Shown here piece by piece: positions 32,958-41,341 of a DNA stretch of 64,000 nucleotides (its first letter is position 1; every line of letters begins with the position of its first letter). Location: NCBI GenBank assembly GCA_963522145.1, contig CAUQXI010000004.1, positions 62,001-126,000 on the forward strand, written 5' to 3'. The stretch comes from Mesorhizobium_B sp963522145 (GTDB taxonomy: Bacteria > Pseudomonadota > Alphaproteobacteria > Rhizobiales > Rhizobiaceae). The notes beneath the pieces are model-generated. The model saw only the letters and a program-made list of their open reading frames with translations. It searched no databases and was not told the DNA's origin. The position numbers were made by a program, and so were the translations under genes.

Positions 32958-33895
32958 GCGATCGGCCGCGCGGCGAGGCCGATGAGCCGGTCCAGCGTCA
33001 CGCGGCCGATGATCCGCCCGTTTGCGTCGGAAACCGGCAACGCCGCGCGGTTGGACCAAAGCAGCGCCGAGAGCGCATCACGCCTCGTGGCCGCAAGCGG
33101 AAGCGCCTCGCCTTCCGCCGTGCCCGGCTCGACGGCAGTGCCGAGATCATCGAGCGACAGAAAGCGGAACGGCCGCTCGCCCACGCCGATCAGGCTTTCA
33201 ACGAAGGGCGTCGCGGGGTGTGCGAGGATTTCGGCGGGCGCGGCATACTGAACGAGCCGCCCTCCATCCATCGCGGCGATCTTCGTGCCGAGGCGGATGG
33301 CTTCCTCCATGTCATGCGTCACCAGCACGATCGTGGTGCCGAGTTCCTTCTGGATCGCAAGGAGGTCGTCCTGCGCCTTGGTTCGGATGACGGGATCGAG
33401 CGCGCCGAAGGGTTCGTCCATCAGAAGCACATTGGGCCTGGCGGCGAGCGCGCGGGCGACGCCGACGCGCTGCTGCTGCCCGCCGGACAGCTCGTGTGGA
33501 TAGCGCGGCCCGAATGAAGCGGGATCGAGCTGGAACAGCGCCAGAAGCTCGCTCACGCGATCGTCGATCTTCGCCCGATCCCAGCCCAGAAGCGTCGGAA
33601 CGATTGCGATGTTCTGCGCGACCGTGCGATGCGGGAACAGGCCGTGCCCCTGGATCGCATAGCCAATCCGGCGCCGCAATTCGTAGCCCGGCAGGCTCCG
33701 GTTGTCCTCGCCGTCAAGCAGGATACGGCCCGCGCTGGGTTCGACCAGCCGGTTGATCATGCGCAGCAGCGTCGTCTTGCCCGAGCCCGACGTGCCGACG
33801 ATCACGGTCACCGTGCGAGGCTCCATCACGAAGGAGACGCCGTTCACGACGGCGACGCCATCATAGGCCTTTGTGATGTCCTGGATTTCGATCAT
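32954..33895 (-). CDS. ABC ATPase, osmoprotectant/quaternary amine type (OpuBA/YehX-like)
   Basis: 313 residues. Walker A GTSGSGKT, IQGHGLFPH Q-loop region, signature LSGGQQQR, Walker B VLLMDEPFGALDPV and switch VTHDMEEAIRLG; IRTKAQDDLL after Walker B is characteristic of the ProV/OpuA/OpuBA subfamily. The C-terminal about 60 residues (LPVSDANGRIIGRVTLDRLI) look like one CBS-type motif, used in relatives to sense ionic strength. Both ends overlap neighbours by ATGA, so the genes are translationally coupled. Confidence 0.88.
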   Translation of the reverse strand: MIEIQDITKAYDGVAVVNGVSFVMEPRTVTVIVGTSGSGKTTLLRMINRLVEPSAGRILLDGEDNRSLPGYELRRRIGYAIQGHGLFPHRTVAQNIAIVPTLLGWDRAKIDDRVSELLALFQLDPASFGPRYPHELSGGQQQRVGVARALAARPNVLLMDEPFGALDPVIRTKAQDDLLAIQKELGTTIVLVTHDMEEAIRLGTKIAAMDGGRLVQYAAPAEILAHPATPFVESLIGVGERPFRFLSLDDLGTAVEPGTAEGEALPLAATRRDALSALLWSNRAALPVSDANGRIIGRVTLDRLIGLAARPIA

Positions 33896-35103
33896 GCTGA
33901 ACTCCTTCCCCGCCTTGCGCCGGCGCTCCATAGGACCGCGGCATCGAGCACCACGGCGGCGGCGAAGGCGAGAGCCACGGTCGGCACTGCGCCAAGCAGA
34001 ACGAGATCCATCGCCGTCTGGCCGATGCCCTGGAACACGAAGACGCCGAAGCCGCCGCCGCCGATCAGGGCCGCGATGGTGGCAAGGCCGATATTCTGCA
34101 CGAGCACGATGCGGATCCCCGTCAGGATCACCGGCAGCGCAAGCGGAAACTCGACCCGGAACAGCCGCTGGCGGTCCGTCATGCCGACGCCGCGCGCCGC
34201 GTCATTGGCAGCCGGCGGCACGGACGCCAAGCCGATGACGGTGTTCGCCACCACCGGCAGCAGGGAATAAAGAAAAAGCGCGACAAAGGCGGGCGCCAAG
34301 CCGATGCCCCGGATGCCGAGCGCTGCAGCGCCCGGCACATTGGCGGCGATCCAGCCGAGCGGCGCGATGAGCAGGCCGAACAGGGCGATCGACGGGATCG
34401 TCTGGACGATGTTGAGGACGTTCAGCACGGCAGCCCGCAGGCTCGGCACCCGGTGGCACAGCGTGCCGAGGGGCACGCCGAGAATTGTGGATGCGGCAAG
34501 CGTACCGAGCGCCAAGGTCAGATGCGTCGCGGCTTCGGTCCAGAAGGTGTCGGCGCGGTTGCGATACTCCTTGAGGATCGACAGCCCGTCCCAGATGCCG
34601 GAGCGGAACGCCAATGCGAGAAGCGCGGCCGCCGCCGACAGCGCCGCGATGCGCATCAGCGGCGACAGCTTGAGCCGCGTCAGCGCGTCGGCGGAAAGCA
34701 GCGCAAAGGCGAAAACGAGCAGCCAGAAGCCGGATGCGGGCGAAACGCGCGCGAAACTGTTTTCCGGCGGCGTGAGGTGAACCGCGGCGGCGCCGATCGC
34801 AAGCCCGAGCGCCGCAAGTGCGGCGGCACTCGCCAGGAGCCGCACAAGCGGCGGAGTTTGCAGAAGTGCTGCGAGCGCCGCGCCGGCAAGAACGAACGCT
34901 GTGATCGTGCTCGCCGACGTGGGCAGGGATGCCCAGAAGCCCAGCCCTTCGCCGGCCAGGATGCGATTGGGCTTGAAGGTCGCGAAAGGCAGGAGGAAGA
35001 AGCCGGACAGGGCGATGGCGGCGATGACCGCGCCGATCTTGTCGAAAACAGCGCGCGGCCCACTTTCCGCCGTCTGGAGAACGGTCGGCGCTGCGCCCAG
35101 CAT
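33892..35103 (-). CDS. ABC permease with extended N-terminal membrane region (YehY-like)
   Basis: 403 residues, much longer than the other permease. Residues about 1-165 add roughly five extra hydrophobic segments before the permease domain, as in YehY of the OsmU system. The EAA-type loop reads NDAARGVGMTDRQRLFRVEFPLALP around 310-335, followed by IGLATIAALIGGGGFGVFVFQG. It pairs with the 32202-32957 product. Start ATG 35103 is 27 bases after the binding-protein gene. Confidence 0.86.
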   Translation of the reverse strand: MLGAAPTVLQTAESGPRAVFDKIGAVIAAIALSGFFLLPFATFKPNRILAGEGLGFWASLPTSASTITAFVLAGAALAALLQTPPLVRLLASAAALAALGLAIGAAAVHLTPPENSFARVSPASGFWLLVFAFALLSADALTRLKLSPLMRIAALSAAAALLALAFRSGIWDGLSILKEYRNRADTFWTEAATHLTLALGTLAASTILGVPLGTLCHRVPSLRAAVLNVLNIVQTIPSIALFGLLIAPLGWIAANVPGAAALGIRGIGLAPAFVALFLYSLLPVVANTVIGLASVPPAANDAARGVGMTDRQRLFRVEFPLALPVILTGIRIVLVQNIGLATIAALIGGGGFGVFVFQGIGQTAMDLVLLGAVPTVALAFAAAVVLDAAVLWSAGARRGRSSA

Positions 35104-35130
35104 GCCTTGCCCCGTCCGGCCTGCCAGCTG

Positions 35131-36042
35131 TTATTTCAGGAAGCTGTTGCGCCTCAGGAAATCTTCCGCAACCGCCTTCGCCGGCTCGCCGCCAACCTGG
35201 ACGCGGCCGTTGAGCTCCTGGAGCGTCGTCAGGTCAAGCTTCTCGAAGACCGGCTTCAGAAGCGTTTCGATCTGAGGGTACTCCTTAAGCACGGCCTCGC
35301 GGATGATCGGCGCGGGCTGATAAACGGGCTGCACGCCCTTGTCGTCCTCCAGCACGACAAGATTGGACGGGGCGATGCCGCCATCCGTGCCGTAAACCAT
35401 GGCCGCGTTGGCATCGCTCGTCTTGTTCGCTGCGGCTGCGATGGTCGCAGCCGTGTCGCCGCCTGAAAGCGTGATCAGCTGGTCCGGGTTCAGTTTGAAG
35501 TTGTAGGTCGTCTGGAATGCGGGCAGCGCAGATGCCGAGTTCACGAACTCCGCCGATGCCGCGAGCTTCACCGCTCCGCCGCCGCTGACATATTTGCCGA
35601 AGTCGGACAGCGTGGCGAGCTTGGCTTCATCGGCCAGATCCTTGCGCAGCGCGATCGCCCAGGTGTTGTTGGCGGGCGAGGGCGTCAGCCAGACGATCTT
35701 CTGCCCGTCATAATCGAGCTTCTTGGCTTCGGCATAGCCCTTGGCTGCGTCCTTCCAGAGGCCGTCATCCGCCTTGTTGTAGAAGAAGGCGGCATTGCCC
35801 GTATATTCGGGATAGATGTCGATCTCACCTGCCTGGATCGCCTGGCGCACCACCGGCGTGCCGCCGAGCTGGATGCGGTCGGTGACCGGAATGTCATTGG
35901 CCTTCAGCACGGCCAGAATGATGTTGCCGAGCACGCCGCCCTCGGTATCGATCTTCGACGACACCACGACGTCGGCATTCGCCGTTGCAGCAAAGGCGGC
36001 GGTGGCGAGCGCCGCGCCAAGCAGGATGCGGGTGAGCTTCAT
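35131..36042 (-). CDS. Periplasmic quaternary amine/osmoprotectant-binding protein (OsmF/ProX-like)
   Basis: 303 residues with a Sec signal peptide (MKLTRILLGAALATAAFAAT then ANA cleavage, mature DVVVSSKIDTEG). The mature start VVSSKIDTEGGVLGNI, the GEIDIYPEYTGNA motif and the VVLEDDKGVQPVYQPAPIIRE C-terminal part are diagnostic of the OpuBC/OsmF group. It binds choline, betaine or related compounds. ATG 36042 has AGAGGT upstream; an in-frame extension to 36258 has no signal-like N-terminus and is rejected. First gene of the OsmU-like operon, next to the GMC and aldehyde dehydrogenase genes, consistent with choline-type import. Confidence 0.88.
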   Translation of the reverse strand: MKLTRILLGAALATAAFAATANADVVVSSKIDTEGGVLGNIILAVLKANDIPVTDRIQLGGTPVVRQAIQAGEIDIYPEYTGNAAFFYNKADDGLWKDAAKGYAEAKKLDYDGQKIVWLTPSPANNTWAIALRKDLADEAKLATLSDFGKYVSGGGAVKLAASAEFVNSASALPAFQTTYNFKLNPDQLITLSGGDTAATIAAAANKTSDANAAMVYGTDGGIAPSNLVVLEDDKGVQPVYQPAPIIREAVLKEYPQIETLLKPVFEKLDLTTLQELNGRVQVGGEPAKAVAEDFLRRNSFLK

Positions 36043-36358
36043 GGAGATACGACCTCTTTGGATGATTTCATAAGTTTGAGCATAGGGGCAAGCGGCTGTC
36101 GGGGCACAGCTTTCCGAAAGCCCGGCCGAACAGGGAAAACTCAGCCCCGATGGAGGCTGCGGACATCGAGATAGCGCCTGCGCCCGACACTGCCACAGGA
36201 AAAGCCGAACAAAGCACGGCGCCTGCTGGCCACCAGCGCGCCGGCCCCGATCATGCACCCTCAGCCACCCTGAAATTATCCCGGCAACACCACTCGCTTT
36301 ATCGATTTACATCCTATAGGTTGCATCAGTTGCATTTTGTGCATCTTTGAGGCGATCG
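36043..36358. promoter_or_regulatory. Intergenic region upstream of the osmoprotectant importer
   Basis: 316 bases between divergent units. It holds no convincing gene. An AT-richer stretch at 36290-36350 contains TTGCATCAG TTGCATTTT GTGCATCTT, three imperfect 9-base units with GCAT at 36323, 36332 and 36341. Promoters for both flanking units are presumably here; none is certain. Confidence 0.4.
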
Positions 36359-36553
36359 ATGAGCGGTGACGTCTATGATCTGGTGGTCGACGAGGTGGTC
36401 AGAGGCGACCGGTTCGGCACCGGCGTCATCGTGACGGTTCTTGCGAATGACGGGGAGCTCGCGAAGATCTACCTCCACAAGCAGCAGGCCTTCCGGCTCG
36501 CGGAGCTGTTGAACGAATGCCTCCGTCATTGCCAGCCTGTGCCCGCCGCGTGA
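36359..36553 (+). CDS. Small protein of unknown function, 64 aa
   Basis: 64 residues starting at ATG 36359 with GAGG six bases upstream. Codons are strongly G/C-ended, unlike a random frame, and the sequence (SGDVYDLVVDEVVRGDRFGTG, ending AFRLAELLNECLRHCQPVPAA) has an amphipathic helix at about 45-58. No signal peptide or membrane segment. No family was recognised. A frame on the opposite strand covering 36326-36583 looks like its shadow. It might be non-coding, so confidence is moderate. Confidence 0.5.
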   Translation: MSGDVYDLVVDEVVRGDRFGTGVIVTVLANDGELAKIYLHKQQAFRLAELLNECLRHCQPVPAA

Positions 36554-36704
36554 CGGCGCCGGCCGTTTGTTCAAACTCTGCAAGGTCTCTCAAGCCAATA
36601 ACGGACATCCGGACACGATCGGACCCTCGCGCCGCGCGCATATCGTAGGTTCCAGAGCAAGGTCCGGATCGACGCAAACGACCTCCCACCTTGCCCTTGC
36701 GAAA

Positions 36705-36729
36705 GGAACTGCTTTATCGGAAACACGTT
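36705..36729 (+). promoter_or_regulatory. EcfG-type general stress promoter, GGAAC-N16-CGTT
   Basis: GGAAC at 36705-36709 and CGTT at 36726-36729 are separated by 16 bases, the consensus of alphaproteobacterial EcfG sigma factor promoters. It lies 32 bases before the ATG of the downstream membrane protein, leaving room for a short leader with AAGGAGG. Confidence 0.7.
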
Positions 36730-36761
36730 GCTTCCGCGCATTTGAGCAAGGAGGCGGCGTC

Positions 36762-37154
36762 ATGTCTGACACTCACGGCATTTCGGAAAAACCCGAAGAC
36801 CTTTCCATCCGCCGTTCGCAGGACAGGTCGGAGGATCCGATCACGCTGGAGGAGCAGCTTCACACCGGGTTGGAAGACAGTTTTCCCGCCAGCGATCCTG
36901 TGGCAGTGGTTTCGCCGACGATTTCCGGCAAGGCCAAGAAGCTGGTCGGAACGGATGAGATCCTTGCCCAGCAACGTGCCGCCCGCGCAGCACTGGCCGA
37001 AAGCCGCCATGCCGAGCGTCGCCGGCGAGACGGCGACTGGATCGATGGGCGGCGCATTCTCGGGGTCAAGCCCATCTACCTCTTGGGCATCGGCGTGACG
37101 CTCGCAGTCGGCGCTCTGCTGTTGGCGGGTTTGCAGGATCGTTCAGCGGATTAA
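36762..37154 (+). CDS. Small tail-anchored membrane protein, probable general-stress gene
   Basis: 130 residues. A polar N-terminal part carries EEQLHTGLEDSFPASDP at about 33-49, a motif I recall from short alphaproteobacterial proteins of unknown function. The C-terminus has one membrane segment (PIYLLGIGVTLAVGALLLAGL, about 105-125), so the protein would sit in the inner membrane with its bulk in the cytoplasm. AAGGAGG is eight bases before ATG 36762. The EcfG-type promoter just upstream suggests stress or stationary-phase expression. No enzymatic motif is visible. Confidence 0.72.
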   Translation: MSDTHGISEKPEDLSIRRSQDRSEDPITLEEQLHTGLEDSFPASDPVAVVSPTISGKAKKLVGTDEILAQQRAARAALAESRHAERRRRDGDWIDGRRILGVKPIYLLGIGVTLAVGALLLAGLQDRSAD

Positions 37155-37224
37155 AGAAGGATGCAGGCACGACGCGGAAGCGCCTTGCCCGTGTCACTGG
37201 TGTTTCGGCTCATCTCGGTTCCGG

Positions 37225-38271
37225 TCAGGCTTCAGCGACCGGGGTCCAGATCACGTCCTCGATCCGGCTTGCTCCCGCTGAGAGCATCACCAACCTGTCG
37301 AAGCCGAGCGCCGCACCGCTCGCTTCGGGCATAAGGTTGAGGGCGCTCAGGAAGTCCTCGTCCAGCGGATAGCGCTCGCCGTAGATGCGGTCCTTTTCAT
37401 CCATCTCCGCCTGAAAACGGCGACGCTGCTCGGCGGCGTTTGTCAGCTCGCCAAAGGCGTTGGCGAGTTCGACCCCGCAGGCATAAAGCTCGAAGCGTTC
37501 GGCGACCCGGGGATCGCGCGGGCTCGGTCGGGCAAGAGCCGCCTCGGCGGTGGGATATTCGTAAAGGATCGTGGCGCGCCCCTCTCCCAGCCTAGGCTCA
37601 ACCCGCTCCACCATCACGCGGCTGAACAGGTCGGCCCAGGTGTCGTCCGAAGCCGTGCGAAGGCCCGCACCGACGAGCGCGCGGTGGAGCAACTCGCGAT
37701 CCGTGCTGCCGTCGCGTCCGATCGTGGCGAGAAGATCGATGCCCGCATGACGTGAAAAGGCTTCCGCCACAGTCAGGCGCTCGGGCTCGGCAAACGGGTC
37801 GGCGTCGCGCCCGCGAAATGTGAAGCGGGTTGCGCCCGCCTGCTCGGCGGCAAGCGCCATCAGGCTCGCGCAGTCTTCCATCACGCTCTCGTAGGTTTCC
37901 TCGACCCGGTACCATTCGAGCATGGTGAATTCGGGATGGTGCAGGGGGCCACGCTCGCGGTTGCGATAAACTTGACCCAGGCTGAAGATGCGGCGCTCGC
38001 CCGCGGCGAGCAGCTTCTTGCAGGCGAATTCAGGCGAGGTATGGAGGTAAAGCGATCGGCGCTCGCCATTGAGCTGGATCTCTTCTGTGGCAAAGGCCGA
38101 AAGATGGGCCTCGTTGCCCGGTGAGGCCTGGAGGGCAGCCGTTTCGACCTCGATGAAGTCGCGCGTGGCGAACCAGTCGCGGCACGCACGCGCAATTCTG
38201 TTGCGTAGCAGAAGCCGCGGCCGGCGATCGGCATGGATGTGGGGCGCCCACCAGGGCGAGGCGTTTGTCAT
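37225..38271 (-). CDS. epmA: Elongation factor P--(R)-beta-lysine ligase
   Basis: 348 residues, a truncated class II lysyl-tRNA synthetase fold without the anticodon-binding domain. Motif 2 appears as FSLGQVYRNRERGPLHHPEFTMLEWYR split in two parts, and motif 3 region as ELYACGVELANAFGEL plus GAALGFDRLVML. EpmA attaches (R)-beta-lysine to a lysine of EF-P. It is divergent from efp, 122 bases away, which supports the assignment. ATG 38271 gives the standard length; upstream in-frame sequence to 38511 overlaps efp and is not coding. EpmB, the aminomutase partner, is not in the window. Confidence 0.9.
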   Translation of the reverse strand: MTNASPWWAPHIHADRRPRLLLRNRIARACRDWFATRDFIEVETAALQASPGNEAHLSAFATEEIQLNGERRSLYLHTSPEFACKKLLAAGERRIFSLGQVYRNRERGPLHHPEFTMLEWYRVEETYESVMEDCASLMALAAEQAGATRFTFRGRDADPFAEPERLTVAEAFSRHAGIDLLATIGRDGSTDRELLHRALVGAGLRTASDDTWADLFSRVMVERVEPRLGEGRATILYEYPTAEAALARPSPRDPRVAERFELYACGVELANAFGELTNAAEQRRRFQAEMDEKDRIYGERYPLDEDFLSALNLMPEASGAALGFDRLVMLSAGASRIEDVIWTPVAEA

Positions 38272-38393
38272 GAATATGCTCGGGAAAGGCTGAAGCCGGG
38301 AGAGGCTGGCGGTTGCGCCTAAGATGCGGTAGGGCGCATGGCAAGGCCAAAGAAAAGCCGGCGCTCCTGCCGCCCAATGACCGAGGATTTTCC

Positions 38394-38963
38394 GTGAAGG
38401 TGATCGCCAGCTCGCTGCGCAAAGGCAATGTCGTCGAACGCGAAGACGGCAAGCTCTATGTGATCCTGTTTGCCGAAAACATCCATCCCGGCAAGGGCAC
38501 GCCGGTGACACAGCTCGACATGCGCCGCATCTCCGACGGGGTCAAGGTTTCGGAGCGCTACCGCACCACCGAGCAGGTGGAGCGCGCCTATGTGGAAGAG
38601 CGCGAGCACACCTTCCTGTACAGCGATGGCGAAGGCTATCACTTCATGAACCCGGAATCCTACGACCAGGTGGCGGTGCCCGAAAGCGTGGTCGGCGATC
38701 AGGCTCCTTATCTTCTGGAAGGGATGGCGGTGCAGGTCGCGATCTACAACGGCGTGGCCATTTCGCTCGTGCTGCCGCAGCGCGCGACCTTCGAGGTGGC
38801 CGAAACCGAGCCGGTCACGAAGGGCCAGACGGCATCTTCGTCCTACAAGCCCGCAACCCTGTCTAACGGCGTCCGCACCTTGGTGCCGCCCCACATTTCG
38901 GCCGGCACGCGCGTGGTGGTGATGACGGCCGACGGCTCCTATGTGGAGCGCGCCAAGGACTGA
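38394..38963 (+). CDS. efp: Translation elongation factor P
   Basis: 189 residues from GTG 38394 (GAGGA upstream), the normal EF-P length. The modifiable Lys34 lies in the PGKG loop (NIHPGKGTPVTQ). The KOW-like N-domain and two OB domains follow, ending HISAGTRVVVMTADGSYVERAKD. EF-P relieves ribosome stalling at polyproline. The upstream frame back to 38313 is out of family length. Divergent pairing with epmA shows that beta-lysylation is probably used here. Confidence 0.95.
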   Translation: MKVIASSLRKGNVVEREDGKLYVILFAENIHPGKGTPVTQLDMRRISDGVKVSERYRTTEQVERAYVEEREHTFLYSDGEGYHFMNPESYDQVAVPESVVGDQAPYLLEGMAVQVAIYNGVAISLVLPQRATFEVAETEPVTKGQTASSSYKPATLSNGVRTLVPPHISAGTRVVVMTADGSYVERAKD

Positions 38964-39009
38964 GCGCCGGCGCCAGTCATCCTGCCTTGTGAAGCCGGCG
39001 GCCTGCCGG

Positions 39010-41076
39010 TCACAGAGCCGGCAGCGCGCTTACGATGCGCAGGGACCGGCCCTCATAGGGTTCGAGCCGGATCGTCAGCTCGCCTGTTTCCGAGAGATCG
39101 CCCACGATGGTTTCACGCATCATGTCGATGAGCGGGCCGGAGGGCGTGTTGGGGATCGTCACCGTTTCCTCGATCGATTCAGCTCCGAAATTAAGCGCGG
39201 TGATCTGCGTTCCCCGGTTGTCCGGCAGGTCGTGCACCATCAGGAGCAGCGCGGGATTCGTCACATCCGGGATCAGGATCTGTCGAGCGGCGAAGATGCC
39301 GTAAGCCTGGCGGACTGCCAGAAGCTGCTTGAGCTGGTTGGCGAACGAGGCCGGATCCTGAAGCTGTTCGCTGATCGAGCCGTAAAGCATCGTCGCCTTG
39401 GGCAGACCGGCATGGGACTGCGTGGCCTCCGGGTTGATCCCGACCAGGTCATAGGCGCCGCGCTCGATCCAGCGCGTATCGCCGTCCTCCATCAGATGCG
39501 CGACCGCCTCTGTTGGGAGCGGCAGGGCGCCCGTCAGGTCCCAGCCGGACAGCGCGAAGACGCCCGGCTGGAAGGCATTGTACATCACGAGCAGCAGGTG
39601 GACGCGCTGGATAAGATCCCTTTGTTCGGGCGTGATCGAGGCAAGGTCGCGGATACCGAGCGCCGCGGTGATGACGCTCGCCGTGGTGCAGGCAACGCCG
39701 TTTGTCACGAAGCGCAGGTTGTAGGGCGCGTTTTCGCCCGCCAGGCGCTCATACATCGTGTCGCGGATGTGCTCGCGCAGGTTCCGGCCCGGCCAGCTCT
39801 GCCCCTCGAACTGATAGGTATCATCGGCATGCGCAGTCCAGAAGTGGACCAGCTCGAGCGTCAGCTCGTCATGGTTCTGCAGCGCGTGGATGAGCGAAGC
39901 GGGATCGATGCCGAACTCATGCACGGTACGCAGCATCAGGCGGAGGAACTCGGTGCGCCCGGTCAGAAGCGCGTGGTGATAGGCGGGCCGCGTGATGAAG
40001 TCGTAGGACAGGTCCGCACCGCCCTTGGACATCGCCGCGATGTCATCCACGGTCAGGTTGAGCTCCTGGAAGGAGAAGCCGCCCGCCTTGCGCACCATGC
40101 CCGCGATGAGCTGGTTGCCGACAAGCGACAGCGGATGACCTTCCGACCAGGCGGTGGCGTTGGGCTGAATTTCGACGCCGAGGAAGCCGTTGGCATCCAG
40201 CCGGAGCCCGCGCGCGCCCAAAATGTCGAGCGAATGCAGCGCATCGCCCACGATCATCTGCGGCGCGGCAAAGGACGGATCGAGCCAGTTGAGCGAGGGC
40301 TGGCCTTCCTTGAAGTAATGCAGATACACCCAGCGGCGGGCGACACCGTCAACGCCCACCACGACATCGGTCGCGCTCCAGTCGGTTTCCTTGACGCCGG
40401 GCTCGAAGAAGATCACGCGGCGGAGCTGGCCGACGATATAGCCCTTGGCCTTGAGCTCCTCGACGCAGGCCGGCGACATGTTCGCGGCACGCCGTCCTTC
40501 GGGGATCGCGGGCAGCAGGGGCCAGTCTTCTTCCGCGATCTCCACCATGTGGTAGAGGCCGGGATAATCGCCGTAGAACATCTCGGCCAGCCGGAAGTCC
40601 GCGCCCTTGCCGGTATGGGCGGGAATGATGTCGTCGATGACGATGGCGTTATAGGCGGCGGCCACCCGGCTCATGGCGACGAACTCGGCCTGCGTGCCGA
40701 ATTGCGGGTCGATGTTGAAGCTGATGCGGTCGAAATTGCCGTCGACGGTCGGCGTCTTCACTCCGTCGCGGATGCCGCCCGCTTCCTTCATGGGGCCGGT
40801 ATGAACCGCCTGGACGCCGATGGAGGCCAGCGAACGCCAAAGCTCCGGATCACCAAGCGTCGCAAGCACGCTGGTGTCCTGTTTCGTCACGACGGCCGCC
40901 GGATAGGCGGTGAACCAGACGGAAGCGAGCGCGGACGCCGCGCGCGGACGGGCCTGAGCATAAGGCTGGCGCCAGAAGCGCCCCTGCCCCGCATAGCGGC
41001 CCGCGAGCTTGCGCGCATTGTCGAGCATCGACTGGTCGAGAAGCCAATCGACATATTCTGAGTCCGGTTTATCCAT
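39010..41076 (-). CDS. GH13 alpha-amylase-family protein (trehalose synthase-like)
   Basis: 688 residues. Catalytic residues of GH13 can be placed: nucleophile Asp294 (LRLDANGFLG), acid/base Glu338 (FSFQELNL) and Asp403 (LQNHDELTLE). Region I reads DDIIPAHTG in place of the usual D-x-V-x-N-H. The HDELTLE ending and overall length resemble trehalose synthase TreS (maltose/trehalose isomerase), but the maltokinase domain often fused to TreS is absent and is encoded separately. It is divergent from glgE, so it likely supplies or consumes maltose/trehalose for the GlgE pathway. Confidence 0.8.
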   Translation of the reverse strand: MDKPDSEYVDWLLDQSMLDNARKLAGRYAGQGRFWRQPYAQARPRAASALASVWFTAYPAAVVTKQDTSVLATLGDPELWRSLASIGVQAVHTGPMKEAGGIRDGVKTPTVDGNFDRISFNIDPQFGTQAEFVAMSRVAAAYNAIVIDDIIPAHTGKGADFRLAEMFYGDYPGLYHMVEIAEEDWPLLPAIPEGRRAANMSPACVEELKAKGYIVGQLRRVIFFEPGVKETDWSATDVVVGVDGVARRWVYLHYFKEGQPSLNWLDPSFAAPQMIVGDALHSLDILGARGLRLDANGFLGVEIQPNATAWSEGHPLSLVGNQLIAGMVRKAGGFSFQELNLTVDDIAAMSKGGADLSYDFITRPAYHHALLTGRTEFLRLMLRTVHEFGIDPASLIHALQNHDELTLELVHFWTAHADDTYQFEGQSWPGRNLREHIRDTMYERLAGENAPYNLRFVTNGVACTTASVITAALGIRDLASITPEQRDLIQRVHLLLVMYNAFQPGVFALSGWDLTGALPLPTEAVAHLMEDGDTRWIERGAYDLVGINPEATQSHAGLPKATMLYGSISEQLQDPASFANQLKQLLAVRQAYGIFAARQILIPDVTNPALLLMVHDLPDNRGTQITALNFGAESIEETVTIPNTPSGPLIDMMRETIVGDLSETGELTIRLEPYEGRSLRIVSALPAL

Positions 41077-41341
41077 GTCGGGCCTTTTCAGTCAGCGGCG
41101 GCTTCGTTGCGGCAGGATGCCGGGCGGGCAGAAGATCGTGAACGCAAGAAGGGACGCCTCCGTTGCTTCCTTCGGCCGATGATCGACCATCACCCCGCTT
41201 CGCCTCAGGTGGCACGGAGCGGGCATGCCCGGCAACGCACCAAGCGTCTTTTCCCGACGCCAACCTCTTTTTCCAAAGCAGGAAACAAAAGCCCGCGCCG
41301 AAGCATTGAGCCGCATTCGCGGGACAAGAGGGTAAGGCAGC
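41077..41341. promoter_or_regulatory. Divergent promoter region between GH13 and glgE genes
   Basis: 265 bases, no gene seen. It contains the perfect 12-base palindrome CGGGCATGCCCG at 41220-41231. No GGAAC-type EcfG promoter was found although trehalose genes are often stress-induced. Confidence 0.35.

Noticed and set aside
36326..36583. Minus-strand frame of 85 codons opposite the 64-residue protein
   Set aside because: Weaker codon pattern and no ribosome site; the plus frame is preferred.
38941..41061. Plus-strand open frame of 706 codons opposite the GH13 gene
   Set aside because: No recognisable domain and lies wholly antisense to a gene with full GH13 motifs.
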